From Novosphingobium sp. CF614 (GTDB taxonomy: Bacteria > Pseudomonadota > Alphaproteobacteria > Sphingomonadales > Sphingomonadaceae), in NCBI RefSeq assembly GCF_900113255.1, contig NZ_FOOR01000011.1, positions 38,484 through 102,483 on the forward strand: 64,000 nucleotides of DNA, written 5' to 3'. The notes under the pieces are model-generated. The model did not search any database. It saw only the letters and a program-made list of their open reading frames with translations, and had not been told where the DNA came from. The stretch's first letter is position 1; every line of letters starts with the position of its first letter. Position numbers and translations under genes: made by a program. Positions 1 through 8,782 of this stretch are shown here, piece by piece.

Positions 1-15
1 GAGACGAAGCGTCAT
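1..15 (-). CDS. lptA: lptA start, 5 codons only (partial)
   Basis: An ATG at 15-13 overlaps the lptC stop codon as ATGA. The first five codons (M-T-L-R-L) run off the left edge of the window. In alphaproteobacteria lptC is normally followed by lptA, the periplasmic lipopolysaccharide-transport bridge protein. The identity therefore rests on overlap and expected gene order, not on protein sequence. Any other gene coupled to lptC would look the same here. Confidence 0.45.
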
Positions 16-659
16 TGGGGTATCCTCAACTTCCCCGGCGTCATGTGCAACCGGGCGTTGCCTTCCAGGGTGACCGTGCGGTTTTCCAGGTCGGCTGTCA
101 TCGAATCGGCGCGGAACGTTCCGGTCAGCACCGTACCCTCGATACCGCCCGAACCAACCGCGACTTTCCGTTTGACGTCGACAGCCACGTTGCGTGTCGA
201 CATGCGATAGCCGTCGGGCGCGGCCAACTGGACAGGTCCGGAAATGGCGATCTTCTCGGTATCGTAATTGTAGGCACCACGCGGTGCCGCAACTTGGGCG
301 AGCCCGTCGTTCAGGCTGATCCGCGCGGAAAGATCCAGCATTTCGACTATCGGAATGGTGGCCGATTGCTGCACCGCTGTGCCCGCCGTCACCACGAAGC
401 CGCGCCCGCGATCGTCCTGCCCTCGATAAGAGGCATCCTCAAGCTTGATGCGTTCATTGGTCATCGCCACCTTGTTGCGATCGAGCAGGAAGCTGATCTC
501 GCCGCGCGGCGATAGCGGCATCAGGATCATCACCGCACTCACCAGGCCGACCGCGGCGGGCAGCGCTTTGGCCAGGAAGCCGACCAGCCGGTCATGCGAA
601 CCGCCGGGCGCGGCAAAGTGCCGGCGGCGGTTGCGGATCTGGATGGCTTCCACCGACAT
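12..659 (-). CDS. lptC: LPS export ABC transporter periplasmic protein LptC
   Basis: A 215-residue protein with a charged N-terminus, a single membrane anchor at about residues 33-51, and a periplasmic beta-rich domain of the LptC/LptA (OstA) type. LptC takes lipopolysaccharide from the LptBFG ABC transporter in the inner membrane and passes it to the LptA bridge. The alternating short strands through residues 85-205 (ALMTNER... to LHMTPG) fit the beta-jellyroll family. It lies 38 nt after the RNase D gene on the same strand and its stop overlaps a downstream ATG, so an rnd-lptC-lptA operon is likely. Length is normal for sphingomonads. Confidence 0.85.
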   Translation of the reverse strand: MSVEAIQIRNRRRHFAAPGGSHDRLVGFLAKALPAAVGLVSAVMILMPLSPRGEISFLLDRNKVAMTNERIKLEDASYRGQDDRGRGFVVTAGTAVQQSATIPIVEMLDLSARISLNDGLAQVAAPRGAYNYDTEKIAISGPVQLAAPDGYRMSTRNVAVDVKRKVAVGSGGIEGTVLTGTFRADSMTADLENRTVTLEGNARLHMTPGKLRIPQ

Positions 660-697
660 CGGCGATCAGGCTCCGGTGTGATTCGAAGGCCGGCGGG

Positions 698-1321
698 TCA
701 GGCGGCTTCGTGGCTGAAGATGTCATGGTCGGGCCAGCCGGCAAGGTCCAGCCGTGCCCGAGCGGGCAGGAAGTCGAAGCAGGCCTGGGCCAACTGGGTG
801 CGCTTCTCACGGGCAAGACGCTCGACCAGGATCGCGTGCATGGCATGGAGATAGCGCACGTCCGAAGCAGCATAATCCTTCTGCGCGTCAGTCAGCTCGC
901 GCGCGCCCCAGTCGCTCGACTGCTGCTGCTTGGATACTTCCTTGCCCAGCAGCTCGCGCACCAGATCCTTCAGGCCATGGCGGTCGGTATAAGTGCGCAC
1001 CAGCTTGCTGGCGATCTTGGTACAGAACACCGGCGCGGCCATGACGCCCAGGTAATGTTCGATCGCGGCAAGGTCGAAGCGGGCAAAGTGATAGAGCTTG
1101 AGCCGCCCCGGGTCAGCCAGCACGGCCTTGAGGTTGGGCGCGGCATAGCTGCTGCCGGGGGCGAAGCGCACCAGGTGCTCATCGCCCAGGCCATCGGAAA
1201 TCTGCACCACGCACAGCCGGTCACGCGGGGTAATCAACCCCATCGTCTCGGTGTCGATGGCGACAGACCCGGGTGCGAGCACGCCTTCGGGGAGATCTTC
1301 TTCGTGGAGATGGACAGCCAT
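698..1321 (-). CDS. rnd: ribonuclease D-like 3'-5' exonuclease
   Basis: A DEDD-superfamily exonuclease. The first acidic pair is in AIDTETMGL, the second aspartate in HFARFDLAAIEHY, and the last motif is YAASDVRYL. The protein is about 207 residues from ATG 1321, so it has the catalytic domain but no C-terminal HRDC domain, unlike E. coli RNase D (about 375 residues). Short forms of this kind are usual in alphaproteobacteria. An in-frame start 13 codons upstream (1360) exists, but the sequence from MAVHLHEED is the natural beginning. Expected role: 3' trimming of structured RNAs such as tRNA precursors. Probably co-transcribed with lptC. Confidence 0.85.
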   Translation of the reverse strand: MAVHLHEEDLPEGVLAPGSVAIDTETMGLITPRDRLCVVQISDGLGDEHLVRFAPGSSYAAPNLKAVLADPGRLKLYHFARFDLAAIEHYLGVMAAPVFCTKIASKLVRTYTDRHGLKDLVRELLGKEVSKQQQSSDWGARELTDAQKDYAASDVRYLHAMHAILVERLAREKRTQLAQACFDFLPARARLDLAGWPDHDIFSHEAA

Positions 1322-1391
1322 GGTCCGGAAATGCTTAGGGACTAGGCACGTGTTTCGCAATGGGCGCCGGTATTTTCGGGAGGCTTAGGGC

Positions 1392-2081
1392 ATGACTGCA
1401 ACAGGCGGCACGCAAGCTGTCCCGCCCAGCTGGCAGCCGGTGTTGACGCCGGTACTGGCGAGCGCAGAGGCGCGCCGGCTTGGCGGCTGGCTCAAGACGG
1501 AGGAAGCGGCGGGCAAGCGCATCTATCCCCCGCGCGGCAGCCGGCTGCGCGCGCTGGAACTGACTCCGCTGGATTCGGTGAAAGTGGTGATTCTGGGGCA
1601 GGACCCCTACCATGGCGCCGGGCAGGCCCATGGCCTCGCCTTCTCCGTGCGGGAGGGAGTCAGGATGCCCCCCTCGCTGGTCAATATCTACAAGGAACTG
1701 GCGAGCGACTGCGGAGTGACCCCGCCGCGTCACGGCAACCTGGAACACTGGGCGCGCCAGGGCGTGCTGCTGCTCAACAATGCGCTCACGGTGCAGGAGG
1801 GACAGGCCGGATCACACCAGAACCGGGGCTGGGAAGCGATCACCGATGCCGCGGTCGCCGCGGTCGCAGCCAAGCCGGAACCATGCGTTTTCCTGCTCTG
1901 GGGCAGTCATGCCAGGAAAAAGGCGATGCGCGTGCCTGGCCTTGCCTCAAGCCACCACCTGGTGCTGACCGCGCCGCATCCCAGCCCGCTGTCGGCCCAC
2001 GCGGGCTTCTTCGGCTGCCGCCACTTCAGCCGCGCGAACGCGTTCCTGAAAGCCCATGGGCGCGAGGCGATCGATTGGTAA
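1392..2081 (+). CDS. ung: uracil-DNA glycosylase (family 1)
   Basis: Removes uracil from DNA as the first step of base-excision repair. The 229-residue protein has the family-1 water-activating motif GQDPYH (about residues 76-81) and the C-terminal HPSPLSAHAGF motif that inserts into the DNA minor groove. Its length is standard for Ung. It is transcribed divergently from rnd, with about 70 bp between the starts, and converges with hemJ at its 3' end. Confidence 0.95.
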   Translation: MTATGGTQAVPPSWQPVLTPVLASAEARRLGGWLKTEEAAGKRIYPPRGSRLRALELTPLDSVKVVILGQDPYHGAGQAHGLAFSVREGVRMPPSLVNIYKELASDCGVTPPRHGNLEHWARQGVLLLNNALTVQEGQAGSHQNRGWEAITDAAVAAVAAKPEPCVFLLWGSHARKKAMRVPGLASSHHLVLTAPHPSPLSAHAGFFGCRHFSRANAFLKAHGREAIDW

Positions 2082-2100
2082 AGCCGGTGCCAGCCTCCTT

Positions 2101-2544
2101 CTAGAAGGGTTTCACCACCACCAACACCACGATCACCGCCACCGCCAGCCCGGGAACCTCGTTGAGCAGGCGCAGCGTCTTGCCGACCAATGGCCGTTCG
2201 CCTTTGGCCAGCTTCTTCGCATAACCCACCAGCCAGCCGTGATAGCCCGTCAATGCGACGACAAAAAGCAGCTTGGCGTGAAGCCATGGTGCGACCCACC
2301 AGTTTCCCGCACTGGCCAGCGCAATGCCGAAGACCCAGGCCGCGATCAGCGATGGCGTCAGGATGATCTTGCGCAGCTTCGCCTCGCGGTCGATCCAGCG
2401 CACCTCTTCGGCCGAACCACGCTCTGCTTCCTGATGGTATACGAAATAGCGCGGCAGCATGAACAGGCCGGCCATCCAGAAGATCACGAAGATGATATGC
2501 CCGGCCTTCAGCCAGAGATAGGTGGTCTGCAAGATCTGCTCCAT
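2101..2544 (-). CDS. hemJ: protoporphyrinogen oxidase HemJ
   Basis: A 147-residue integral membrane protein with four hydrophobic segments and the HemJ/UPF0093 pattern, including conserved histidines in the first segment (KAGHIIFVIFWMAGLFMLPR) and in the segment containing WLHAKLLFVV. HemJ oxidises protoporphyrinogen IX to protoporphyrin IX in organisms that lack HemG and HemY. Its place directly downstream of hemE (61 nt) supports a role in heme synthesis. The family was once annotated as CopD-like, but the neighbouring hemE favours HemJ. Confidence 0.88.
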   Translation of the reverse strand: MEQILQTTYLWLKAGHIIFVIFWMAGLFMLPRYFVYHQEAERGSAEEVRWIDREAKLRKIILTPSLIAAWVFGIALASAGNWWVAPWLHAKLLFVVALTGYHGWLVGYAKKLAKGERPLVGKTLRLLNEVPGLAVAVIVVLVVVKPF

Positions 2545-2605
2545 GAGGTCATCCTGTCAGCGCCTCTCGCCGGAGCGAGGCGGCTTCCGTCTGTTTCGAT
2601 CCCTG

Positions 2606-3643
2606 TCAGTGCTCCCAGGCTCGCACTGTCGCAAGGAGCCGCTCGACGTTTTCGATCGGCGTATGCTGGCCGATGCCATGGCCGAGGTTGAACACATGGG
2701 GACGTCCGGCAAAGGCATCAAGCACGCGGCGGGCCTCTCCGTCCAGTTCCTCGCCGCCCGAAAGCAGCAGCAGCGGGTCGAGATTGCCCTGTACCGGAAG
2801 CCCTTCCGGCAATGTGGTGGCCGCCCAGAACGGATCGATGGTTTCATCCACCCCTATCGCGTCGATGGCCGTTTCGCGCGCGTAAGCCGCCAGCTTCTCA
2901 CCGGATCCCTTGGGAAAACCGATGACCGGCGTTTCCGGATGGCGCGCCTTTACGGCTGCGACGATCGCCGCATTGGGTGCGATCACCCACTTTTCGAACT
3001 GCGCCGGAGCAAGGCTGCCCGCCCAGGAATCGAACAGCTGCACCGCCTCCGCGCCCGCGTCGATCTGGCCCGAGAGATAGTCCACGGTTACCGACACCAC
3101 TGCGTCGATGATCGCCTGGAAGGCACCCGGATCGCGATAGGCCATGGCACGGGTCTCATGCTGGTCACGGCTGCCTTCGCCCGCAACCATGTAGGTCGCG
3201 ACCGTCCAGGGCGAGCCGGCAAAACCCAGCATGGTTTTATCCACAGGCAGCGCGGCGCGCACTTTCCCGACGGTTTCGTAGATCGGCGTGAGCCGCGCGG
3301 GCACTTCGTTCAGACCCCCGAGGGTGTGATCGACCAGCCTTGGGGATAGTTTCGGCCCCTCGCCAACCAGGAACTGCAGATCCTGCCCCATGGCGTAAGG
3401 CACGATCAGGATGTCGGAGAACAGGATCGCCCCGTCGAACCCGAAACGACGGATCGGTTGCAACGTGATCTCTGCCGCCGCGTCGGTATCGTAGACCAAG
3501 GCCAGGAAGCCGCCCTTCTCCGCCCGCAGCGCCCGGTACTCCGGCAGGTAGCGTCCGGCCTGGCGCATCAGCCAGATGGGGCGCCTGTTCGCATTCTCGC
3601 CACGCAGCGTGTTCAGGAGGAGGCCGGGCATCGCGTCTTTCAT
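2606..3643 (-). CDS. hemE: uroporphyrinogen decarboxylase
   Basis: Converts uroporphyrinogen III to coproporphyrinogen III by four decarboxylations in cytoplasmic heme synthesis. The 345-residue protein opens with the family signature RPIWLMRQAGRYLPEYRAL (about residues 21-39). It also contains the VGEGPKLSPR/GFAGSPWT active-site segments. hemJ follows on the same strand. The start codon at 3643 borders the AT-rich edge of the putative oriC, the same hemE-origin arrangement known from Caulobacter and other alphaproteobacteria. Confidence 0.96.
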   Translation of the reverse strand: MKDAMPGLLLNTLRGENANRRPIWLMRQAGRYLPEYRALRAEKGGFLALVYDTDAAAEITLQPIRRFGFDGAILFSDILIVPYAMGQDLQFLVGEGPKLSPRLVDHTLGGLNEVPARLTPIYETVGKVRAALPVDKTMLGFAGSPWTVATYMVAGEGSRDQHETRAMAYRDPGAFQAIIDAVVSVTVDYLSGQIDAGAEAVQLFDSWAGSLAPAQFEKWVIAPNAAIVAAVKARHPETPVIGFPKGSGEKLAAYARETAIDAIGVDETIDPFWAATTLPEGLPVQGNLDPLLLLSGGEELDGEARRVLDAFAGRPHVFNLGHGIGQHTPIENVERLLATVRAWEH

Positions 3644-3968
3644 CCAATCAAAATAATATAAGATTCTTATAAAGGTTGATGGAGTCTGTTGGTCCTGTGG
3701 ATAGTGGGGACGAGCGCGCCTTGCCCGATTTGTCCCGGAATGAACAGGGTGAAGTGGCCCGGGCGACTCCCGTGTCGGGCGTGGTCAAGCGAAGGTTGTC
3801 TGCCTTGTCCACAGGCTGTGGAACGGGCCTGCCGGCTGTCCACAACCTGGGCGGTGGAATCGCGGTAAGGGGCATGAAATGCGCCTCGCGAGTTGTCACC
3901 GGAACGCTCCCGTGGTTTATGCCGATAGATATCCACAAGCAGTCAGACCTTCTCGCGGACCCCTTTTC
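3644..3968. other. oriC: probable chromosomal replication origin (oriC)
   Basis: This 325-bp gap lies between hemE and ppsR, the position of oriC in Caulobacter and relatives. An AT-rich tract at 3646-3680, unusual in this GC-rich DNA, could be the unwinding element. DnaA-box-like 9-mers (consensus TTATCCACA) are TGTGGATAG at 3696-3704 (reverse), TTGTCCACA at 3805-3813 and ATATCCACA at 3929-3937, each with one mismatch. CTGTCCACA at 3836-3844 has two. GANTC (CcrM-type) sites occur at 3662, 3682, 3765 and 3857. No TTAA occurs, so the classic CtrA full site is absent. Function is inferred from position and motifs. Confidence 0.8.
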
Positions 3969-4814
3969 ATGGCGCGATTCCACCTGCATCTCCTTTCCGA
4001 TTCCACCGGCGAAACGCTGGAGATGATCGCCAAGGCCGCGCTTGCCCAGTTCGACGATTCCGATGTGCTACGGCACTTCTGGCCGATGGTGCGATCCCAG
4101 CAGCATCTCGATCGGATCATGGGCGAGATCGCCGCCAACCCGGGCCTGGTTTTCTTCACCCTCGTTAATGAGGAGACGCGCGGCCGGCTTGAGGAACGGT
4201 GCCAGACGCTGGGCCTGCCGGCGATCGCGGTGCTCGACGGCGTGACCGACGCGCTCGAGGCGCTGCTCGGACAGGAGGCCAAGGGCCGCCCGGGTCGCCA
4301 GCACCGGCTCGACGATGCCTATTTCGCCCGGGTCGACGCGATCCAGTTCACCATCGCCCATGATGACGGCGTTGCCTGGGAGGACTGGGAGGATGCCGAC
4401 ATCGTGCTGGCCGGGGTATCGCGCACCAGCAAGACGCCGACCAGCATCTATCTTGCCAATCGTGGCTACAAGGTCGCGAATATTCCCATCGTGGTGGAAA
4501 GCCCGCCGCCTCCCGCGCTGTTCGGGCTCAAGCGGCCGATGGTGGTGGGCCTGACCACCGCGCCGGAGCGGCTGATCCAGGTCCGCCGCAATCGCCTGCT
4601 CTCGCTCAGCCAGTCTCCCGATACCGACTATGTCAACAACGACAAGGTGGAGAGCGAGGTGAAATATGCCCGGCGCATGTTCGCTGACAATTCCTGGCCG
4701 GTGATTGACGTCACGCGCCGCTCGATCGAAGAGACCGCCGCAGCCGTCATCAACCTCTACAATGAGCGCAAGGCCGCTGGCGAACAGGGCCAGGTGGGCC
4801 CCAAGCCGATTTGA
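3969..4814 (+). CDS. ppsR: pyruvate, water/phosphate dikinase regulatory kinase-phosphorylase (DUF299)
   Basis: A bifunctional serine/threonine kinase and Pi-dependent phosphorylase that switches PEP synthase or pyruvate phosphate dikinase off and on. From ATG 3969 the protein is 281 residues, close to the family norm of about 270. It begins with the typical MARFHLHLLSDSTGETLE and carries the P-loop-like GVSRTSKTPTSIYLANRG. The open frame extends upstream to 3879, into the oriC region, but those 30 codons do not resemble the family. It heads a plus-strand run ppsR-maf-aroE-coaE-dnaQ. Confidence 0.9.
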   Translation: MARFHLHLLSDSTGETLEMIAKAALAQFDDSDVLRHFWPMVRSQQHLDRIMGEIAANPGLVFFTLVNEETRGRLEERCQTLGLPAIAVLDGVTDALEALLGQEAKGRPGRQHRLDDAYFARVDAIQFTIAHDDGVAWEDWEDADIVLAGVSRTSKTPTSIYLANRGYKVANIPIVVESPPPPALFGLKRPMVVGLTTAPERLIQVRRNRLLSLSQSPDTDYVNNDKVESEVKYARRMFADNSWPVIDVTRRSIEETAAAVINLYNERKAAGEQGQVGPKPI

Positions 4815-4833
4815 ACCCGGGTAAATTAACTGA

Positions 4834-5412
4834 ATGATCGTCCTTGCATCCCAGAGCGCATCGCGCCGCGCCATGCTCGAAGCCGCCGGCATTGGTTTCC
4901 GCGCCCAGCCGGCCCATGTCGACGAGCGCGCCATCGAAACGGCGCTGGAAGGCGCGCCGCCCGCCGAAATCGCGCTGGAACTCGCCAAGGCCAAGGCGCT
5001 CGCCGTTTCCGCGCCGGGTGAGCTGGTGCTGGGAAGCGATTCGCTGGTTGCGTGCCAGGGCCGGCGGTTCGACAAGCCGGAATCGCGCGCGCAGGCCGCC
5101 GAGCACCTGCGCTTTTTTTCCGGCAGGATCATGGACCTGCACAGCGCGGCGGCACTGGTGCGGGACGGCGAAGTGCTCTGGGCCGGGCCGTCGCTTGCGC
5201 GGCTGCATGTCATCCCCCTCTCCGATGCCTTCATCGACAGCTATCTCGATGCCGAGTGGCCCGAAGTCGCGGGCTGTGTCGGCGTGTTTCGGATCGAGGC
5301 GCGCGGAGTGCAGCTGTTTGAAAGGATCGAAGGCGATTATTTCACCATCTTAGGCATGCCGTTGCTGCTGGTGCAGGCGGCGCTGCGCAAGCTGGGAGTG
5401 ATGCCACAGTGA
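4834..5412 (+). CDS. maf: Maf-like nucleotide pyrophosphatase
   Basis: A 192-residue Maf/HAM1-superfamily protein that hydrolyses non-canonical or modified nucleoside triphosphates to monophosphates. It starts with the family motif [11 protein letters not shown] and carries the conserved [12 protein letters not shown] and VLGSDSLV segments. It begins 19 nt after ppsR. Its TGA overlaps the GTG start of aroE by 4 nt, which indicates translational coupling. The precise substrate (dTTP/UTP-type or m7GTP-type Maf) cannot be told from sequence by eye. Confidence 0.9.
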   Translation: MIVLASQSASRRAMLEAAGIGFRAQPAHVDERAIETALEGAPPAEIALELAKAKALAVSAPGELVLGSDSLVACQGRRFDKPESRAQAAEHLRFFSGRIMDLHSAAALVRDGEVLWAGPSLARLHVIPLSDAFIDSYLDAEWPEVAGCVGVFRIEARGVQLFERIEGDYFTILGMPLLLVQAALRKLGVMPQ

Positions 5413-6266
5413 GCGTTCCTTACGCCGAAGTGATCGGCGATCCGATCGCCCAGTCCAAGTCGCCGGCGATCCACAACTTCTGGCTGGGCAAGCTGGGTAT
5501 CGCCGGCCGTTACGACCATTGCCTGGTCAGGCTGGAAGGCCTTGGCGACTATCTTGCGACGCGCCGCGCGGACGCCGATTGGCGCGGCTGCAACGTTACC
5601 ATGCCGCATAAGCTGGCGATCGTCCCTTTGCTCGATCGGCTGGACTCGCTCGCGGCGCGGATCGGGGCGGTCAACACGGTGGTGCGGGAAGCCGACGGGA
5701 CGTTGACCGGCCATAACACCGATGCACCCGGTTTCCTCGAACCCTTGCGGCCGGAACTGGCGAAGACGCATTTGTTCCGCATGGCCCGGGTACTGGGCAC
5801 CGGCGGCGCGGCGCGGGCGATAGTGGCCGCACTGGCGGCGGAGCACTTCGTGATCGTGCTGGCCGGGCGTGATCCGGACAAGGCGCGGGCCATGCTGGAC
5901 GAGCTTGCCCCCGGCACCGACCATCACGCCATCGATCTCACTCATTTCAGCGATCCCACCGACTTCGCCTTCGACGACCGCGAGGGTTGCCTGGACCTGA
6001 TCGTCAATGCCAGTCCGCTCGGCATGGCCGGCCAGCCCCCGCTCGCCTTCGATTTCAGCCATGCGCCGCCCGGCAGCCTGGTCTATGATATCGTCACCAG
6101 CCCGCTCGACACGGCGTTTTTGCGGGGCGCGCGAACCGCCGGCTTCACAACGATCGACGGGCTTTCCATGCTGATCGGCCAGGCCGACGCTGCTTTCGCG
6201 CATTTCTTCGGCACCAGGCCCCCGCGTGAGCACGATGCGGCGCTGCGGGCGCTGATCCTGTCATGA
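5409..6266 (+). CDS. aroE: shikimate dehydrogenase
   Basis: Reduces 3-dehydroshikimate to shikimate with NADPH in aromatic amino acid synthesis. The 285-residue protein has the substrate-binding opening [14 protein letters not shown], the catalytic lysine in [11 protein letters not shown], and the nucleotide-binding [13 protein letters not shown] turn. It uses a GTG start overlapping the maf stop, and its own stop overlaps the coaE ATG (ATGA). This places it inside a tightly coupled maf-aroE-coaE unit. Confidence 0.95.
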   Translation: MSVPYAEVIGDPIAQSKSPAIHNFWLGKLGIAGRYDHCLVRLEGLGDYLATRRADADWRGCNVTMPHKLAIVPLLDRLDSLAARIGAVNTVVREADGTLTGHNTDAPGFLEPLRPELAKTHLFRMARVLGTGGAARAIVAALAAEHFVIVLAGRDPDKARAMLDELAPGTDHHAIDLTHFSDPTDFAFDDREGCLDLIVNASPLGMAGQPPLAFDFSHAPPGSLVYDIVTSPLDTAFLRGARTAGFTTIDGLSMLIGQADAAFAHFFGTRPPREHDAALRALILS

Positions 6267-6859
6267 CCTCCCGGAAAGTCCTTGGCCTTACCGGTTCGAT
6301 CGGCATGGGCAAGTCCACCGTTGCGGGCATGTTTCGCGAGCTTGGCGTGCCGGTGTTCGATGCCGACGCGGCGGTTCACGCCTTGCAGGGTCCGGGCGGC
6401 GCCTTGCTCGCCGCGATCGAGTCGGAATTTCCCGGCACCACTGGACCGCTGGGTGTCGACCGGCAAAAGCTTGGCGCGGCGGTCTTCGGGGACCCAGGAA
6501 AGCTCGCGCGACTCGAGCGAATCGTTCACCCCGCCGTAGGCGCGATGCGCGGCGATTTCCTTCGCGAAAACGCGGGGGCGCCGCTGATCGTTTTCGACGT
6601 TCCGCTGCTCTACGAAAAAGGCGGTCAGGCGGGGCTTGATGCGGTGGCCGTAGTGTCCGCTCCGGCCGCGCAGCAACGCCAGCGGGTGCTTGCGCGGCCG
6701 GGCATGACGTCCGAAAAATTCGAGCAGATTCTGGCACTTCAGGTGCCGGACGCGGAAAAACGCGCGCGCGCCGATTTCGTCATCGATACCGGGGGATCGC
6801 TCGAAGCGACGCGCGATCAGGTGGCCGGCATCGTGCGGACGCTGACACGAGCGGAATAA
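6263..6859 (+). CDS. coaE: dephospho-CoA kinase
   Basis: Catalyses the last step of coenzyme A synthesis, phosphorylating the 3'-hydroxyl of dephospho-CoA. The 198-residue protein has an N-terminal P-loop, GLTGSIGMGKST (about residues 8-19), followed by the FDADAAVH motif and the conserved DVPLLYE segment. It overlaps aroE by 4 nt. The maf-aroE-coaE-dnaQ order is common next to alphaproteobacterial origins. Confidence 0.95.
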   Translation: MTSRKVLGLTGSIGMGKSTVAGMFRELGVPVFDADAAVHALQGPGGALLAAIESEFPGTTGPLGVDRQKLGAAVFGDPGKLARLERIVHPAVGAMRGDFLRENAGAPLIVFDVPLLYEKGGQAGLDAVAVVSAPAAQQRQRVLARPGMTSEKFEQILALQVPDAEKRARADFVIDTGGSLEATRDQVAGIVRTLTRAE

Positions 6860-6909
6860 TCGCTGGCAGCCCCTTGCGTCCGGGCCTTTGCAGGCAGATA
6901 TGAAAAGGG

Positions 6910-7593
6910 ATGCGAGAGATCATCTTCGATACCGAAACGACCGGTTTCGACCCGAAAAACGGGGATCGAATGGTAGAAATCGGCTGCATCGAGATGGTCA
7001 ACCGGGTTGTCACCAACCGGACCTTCCATGCCTATTTCAATCCCCAGCGCCCGATGCCTGCCGAGGCGGAGGCGGTGCACGGCCTGTCCGACGCTTTCCT
7101 GGCCGACAAGCCGCTGTTTTCCGAACTGGCGCGGGAATTCCTTGAATTCATCGCGGACAGCCCGATGGTGGCGCACAACGCCGGGTTCGATTTCAACTTC
7201 ATCAACGCCGAACTGGCGCTGTGCGGCTTGCCGGCGGTCGGCCGCGATCGCATGGTCGATACCGTCGCGCTCGCCAAAGTGCGCCATCCCGGCGCCAAGC
7301 TTTCGCTCGACGCACTGTGCACCCGCTACGGCATAGACCGCAGCCACCGCACCAAGCATGGCGCCTTGCTCGATGCCGAGCTGCTCGCCCAGGTCTATGT
7401 GGAGCTGTGCGGCGGGCGCCAGATCGGCCTTGAGCTGGTTGCCGAAACCACCGAAATCGTGACGGAAATCAAGGTTCTCGTTCGAAAGGACCGTATCTAT
7501 CGTCAGCCGCGCCCACACGCGGCCACCGAGGAGGAACTCGCCGCGCACGCGGAGTTTCTCAAGTCGGTCGATACCCCGCTCTGGGGTGCATGA
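6910..7593 (+). CDS. dnaQ: DNA polymerase III epsilon subunit (proofreading exonuclease)
   Basis: A 227-residue 3'-5' exonuclease of the DnaQ family. ExoI motif: IFDTETTGFDPKNGDRMVEIG. ExoII: VAHNAGFDFNFINAEL. ExoIII: HRTKHGALLDAELLAQVY. After the catalytic domain, residues about 175-227 form the short tail that in E. coli Epsilon binds the polymerase alpha subunit. It starts 50 nt after coaE and is followed by hpf. The size matches the replicative epsilon subunit rather than shorter DnaQ-like nucleases. Confidence 0.94.
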   Translation: MREIIFDTETTGFDPKNGDRMVEIGCIEMVNRVVTNRTFHAYFNPQRPMPAEAEAVHGLSDAFLADKPLFSELAREFLEFIADSPMVAHNAGFDFNFINAELALCGLPAVGRDRMVDTVALAKVRHPGAKLSLDALCTRYGIDRSHRTKHGALLDAELLAQVYVELCGGRQIGLELVAETTEIVTEIKVLVRKDRIYRQPRPHAATEEELAAHAEFLKSVDTPLWGA

Positions 7594-7618
7594 ACTCTAG
7601 CACAAGGAGAATTCGCCC

Positions 7619-8203
7619 ATGGAAATCCGCGTCTCCGGTCACCAGGTCGATACTGGCGAGGCCTTGCAGATCCACACCAGTGCACGACTGACGGCGATCA
7701 TAGAAAAGTACTTCAGCCGGGCGCTGTCGTCGCATGTGACGTTCGGGCGGGCTCCGGCCGGGGCCTTTCGCTGCGACATCATCATGCATGTCATGCAGAA
7801 CCTTGTGCTGAAGGGCACCGGCATGGCGCAGGACGCGCACCTTTCGCTCGACCAGGCGGCTGAGAAGATCGACAAGCAATTGCGCCGCTACAAGCGCCGG
7901 CTCAAGGATCGGCACGAGCAGGCCGCCTATGCGATGGCGGTGGAAGACGCGGCCTACGAAGAAGCAGCCTACACGATCTTCGAAGAACCGGCGGGCGACC
8001 ACGAGGAAGAGTTCGAAGCGGACGCGCCGGTTGTCATCGCCGAGACTCGTGTCGACGTTCCCGAGGCGACCGTTTCGGACGCGGTCATGATGCTCGACTT
8101 GCGCAATACCACGGCTCTTCTGTTCAAAAATGCTGGCACTGGACGCCATAATATGGTTTATCGCCGCGGCGACGGTTCGATCGGCTGGGTCGAACCGCAC
8201 TGA
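7619..8203 (+). CDS. hpf: ribosome hibernation-promoting factor, long form
   Basis: A 194-residue HPF/YfiA-family protein. The N-terminal S30AE domain (about residues 1-100) starts MEIRVSGHQVDTGEAL, and its end is marked by the helix DQAAEKIDKQLRRYKRRLKDRH. A separate C-terminal domain (about 135-194, VMMLDLRNTTALLFKNAGTG) is the dimerisation module of the long form. Long HPF pairs 70S ribosomes into inactive 100S dimers in stationary phase. A good Shine-Dalgarno (AAGGAG) precedes the ATG. ptsN lies downstream, as in the usual rpoN-hpf-ptsN grouping, but rpoN is not here. Confidence 0.92.
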   Translation: MEIRVSGHQVDTGEALQIHTSARLTAIIEKYFSRALSSHVTFGRAPAGAFRCDIIMHVMQNLVLKGTGMAQDAHLSLDQAAEKIDKQLRRYKRRLKDRHEQAAYAMAVEDAAYEEAAYTIFEEPAGDHEEEFEADAPVVIAETRVDVPEATVSDAVMMLDLRNTTALLFKNAGTGRHNMVYRRGDGSIGWVEPH

Positions 8204-8249
8204 CGCCCCTGGCGGCGTTGCATATTTCTGATCGGAGGAGAGGAAAAGG

Positions 8250-8272
8250 CTCCCGGTTCGCCGGGAGTTTGG
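8250..8272 (+). terminator. UUCG-capped hairpin after hpf
   Basis: CTCCCGG (8250-8256) and CCGGGAG (8261-8267) enclose a TTCG tetraloop and are followed by only three T residues. It could be a weak intrinsic terminator or an RNA-stabilising 3' hairpin for hpf. The short T run leaves room for read-through into ptsN. Confidence 0.55.
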
Positions 8273-8320
8273 GGGCATGCCATCATTGAACATCAGTCAA
8301 ATCCTAGAATCAGAAGCGAT

Positions 8321-8782
8321 ATGAGCGGTCTTTTCACACTGCTGCCCGAGGCCGTCATCACGGTGAGCGCGGACAGCAAGGACATTATCCTGGGGCGGCT
8401 CGCGAAGCTGTTCGCCGAGGTCTACGATCTGGATCGCGATGCGGTTCTTGAGCGTGTGGTCGAGCGGGAAGGGCTGGGCAGCACGGGCTTCGGACGCCGT
8501 ATCGCAATCCCGCATGCCCGCATGCCCGGGCTCGGCCGACCGGTCGCCGCGTTCATGCGCCTGGAATCACCGGTCGAGTTCGATGCCGCCGATGGGATGC
8601 CGGTCGATCTCGTCTTCGGCCTGCTTTCTCCCGACGGCGCGGGAGCCACGCACCTTCACGCCCTGGCGGCGATCTCGCGCTTGATGCGTGACGAGCGGAT
8701 GCGTGAAGCGCTGCTGGCGGCCCCGGGGCCGGAAGTGCTCTACAGCCTGCTGAGCAATGTCATCGACCGCGATGCCGCTTGA
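8321..8782 (+). CDS. ptsN: nitrogen-regulatory PTS IIA protein
   Basis: A 153-residue PTS EIIA(fructose/nitrogen)-type protein. The phosphorylated histidine is in RRIAIPHARM (about residue 67). EIIA-Ntr accepts phosphate from NPr and acts as a regulator of nitrogen, potassium and stress physiology rather than in sugar uptake. It lies 117 nt after hpf, behind a UUCG hairpin, so it may be partly uncoupled from hpf. Its 3' end overlaps the downstream thioesterase gene. Confidence 0.92.
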   Translation: MSGLFTLLPEAVITVSADSKDIILGRLAKLFAEVYDLDRDAVLERVVEREGLGSTGFGRRIAIPHARMPGLGRPVAAFMRLESPVEFDAADGMPVDLVFGLLSPDGAGATHLHALAAISRLMRDERMREALLAAPGPEVLYSLLSNVIDRDAA

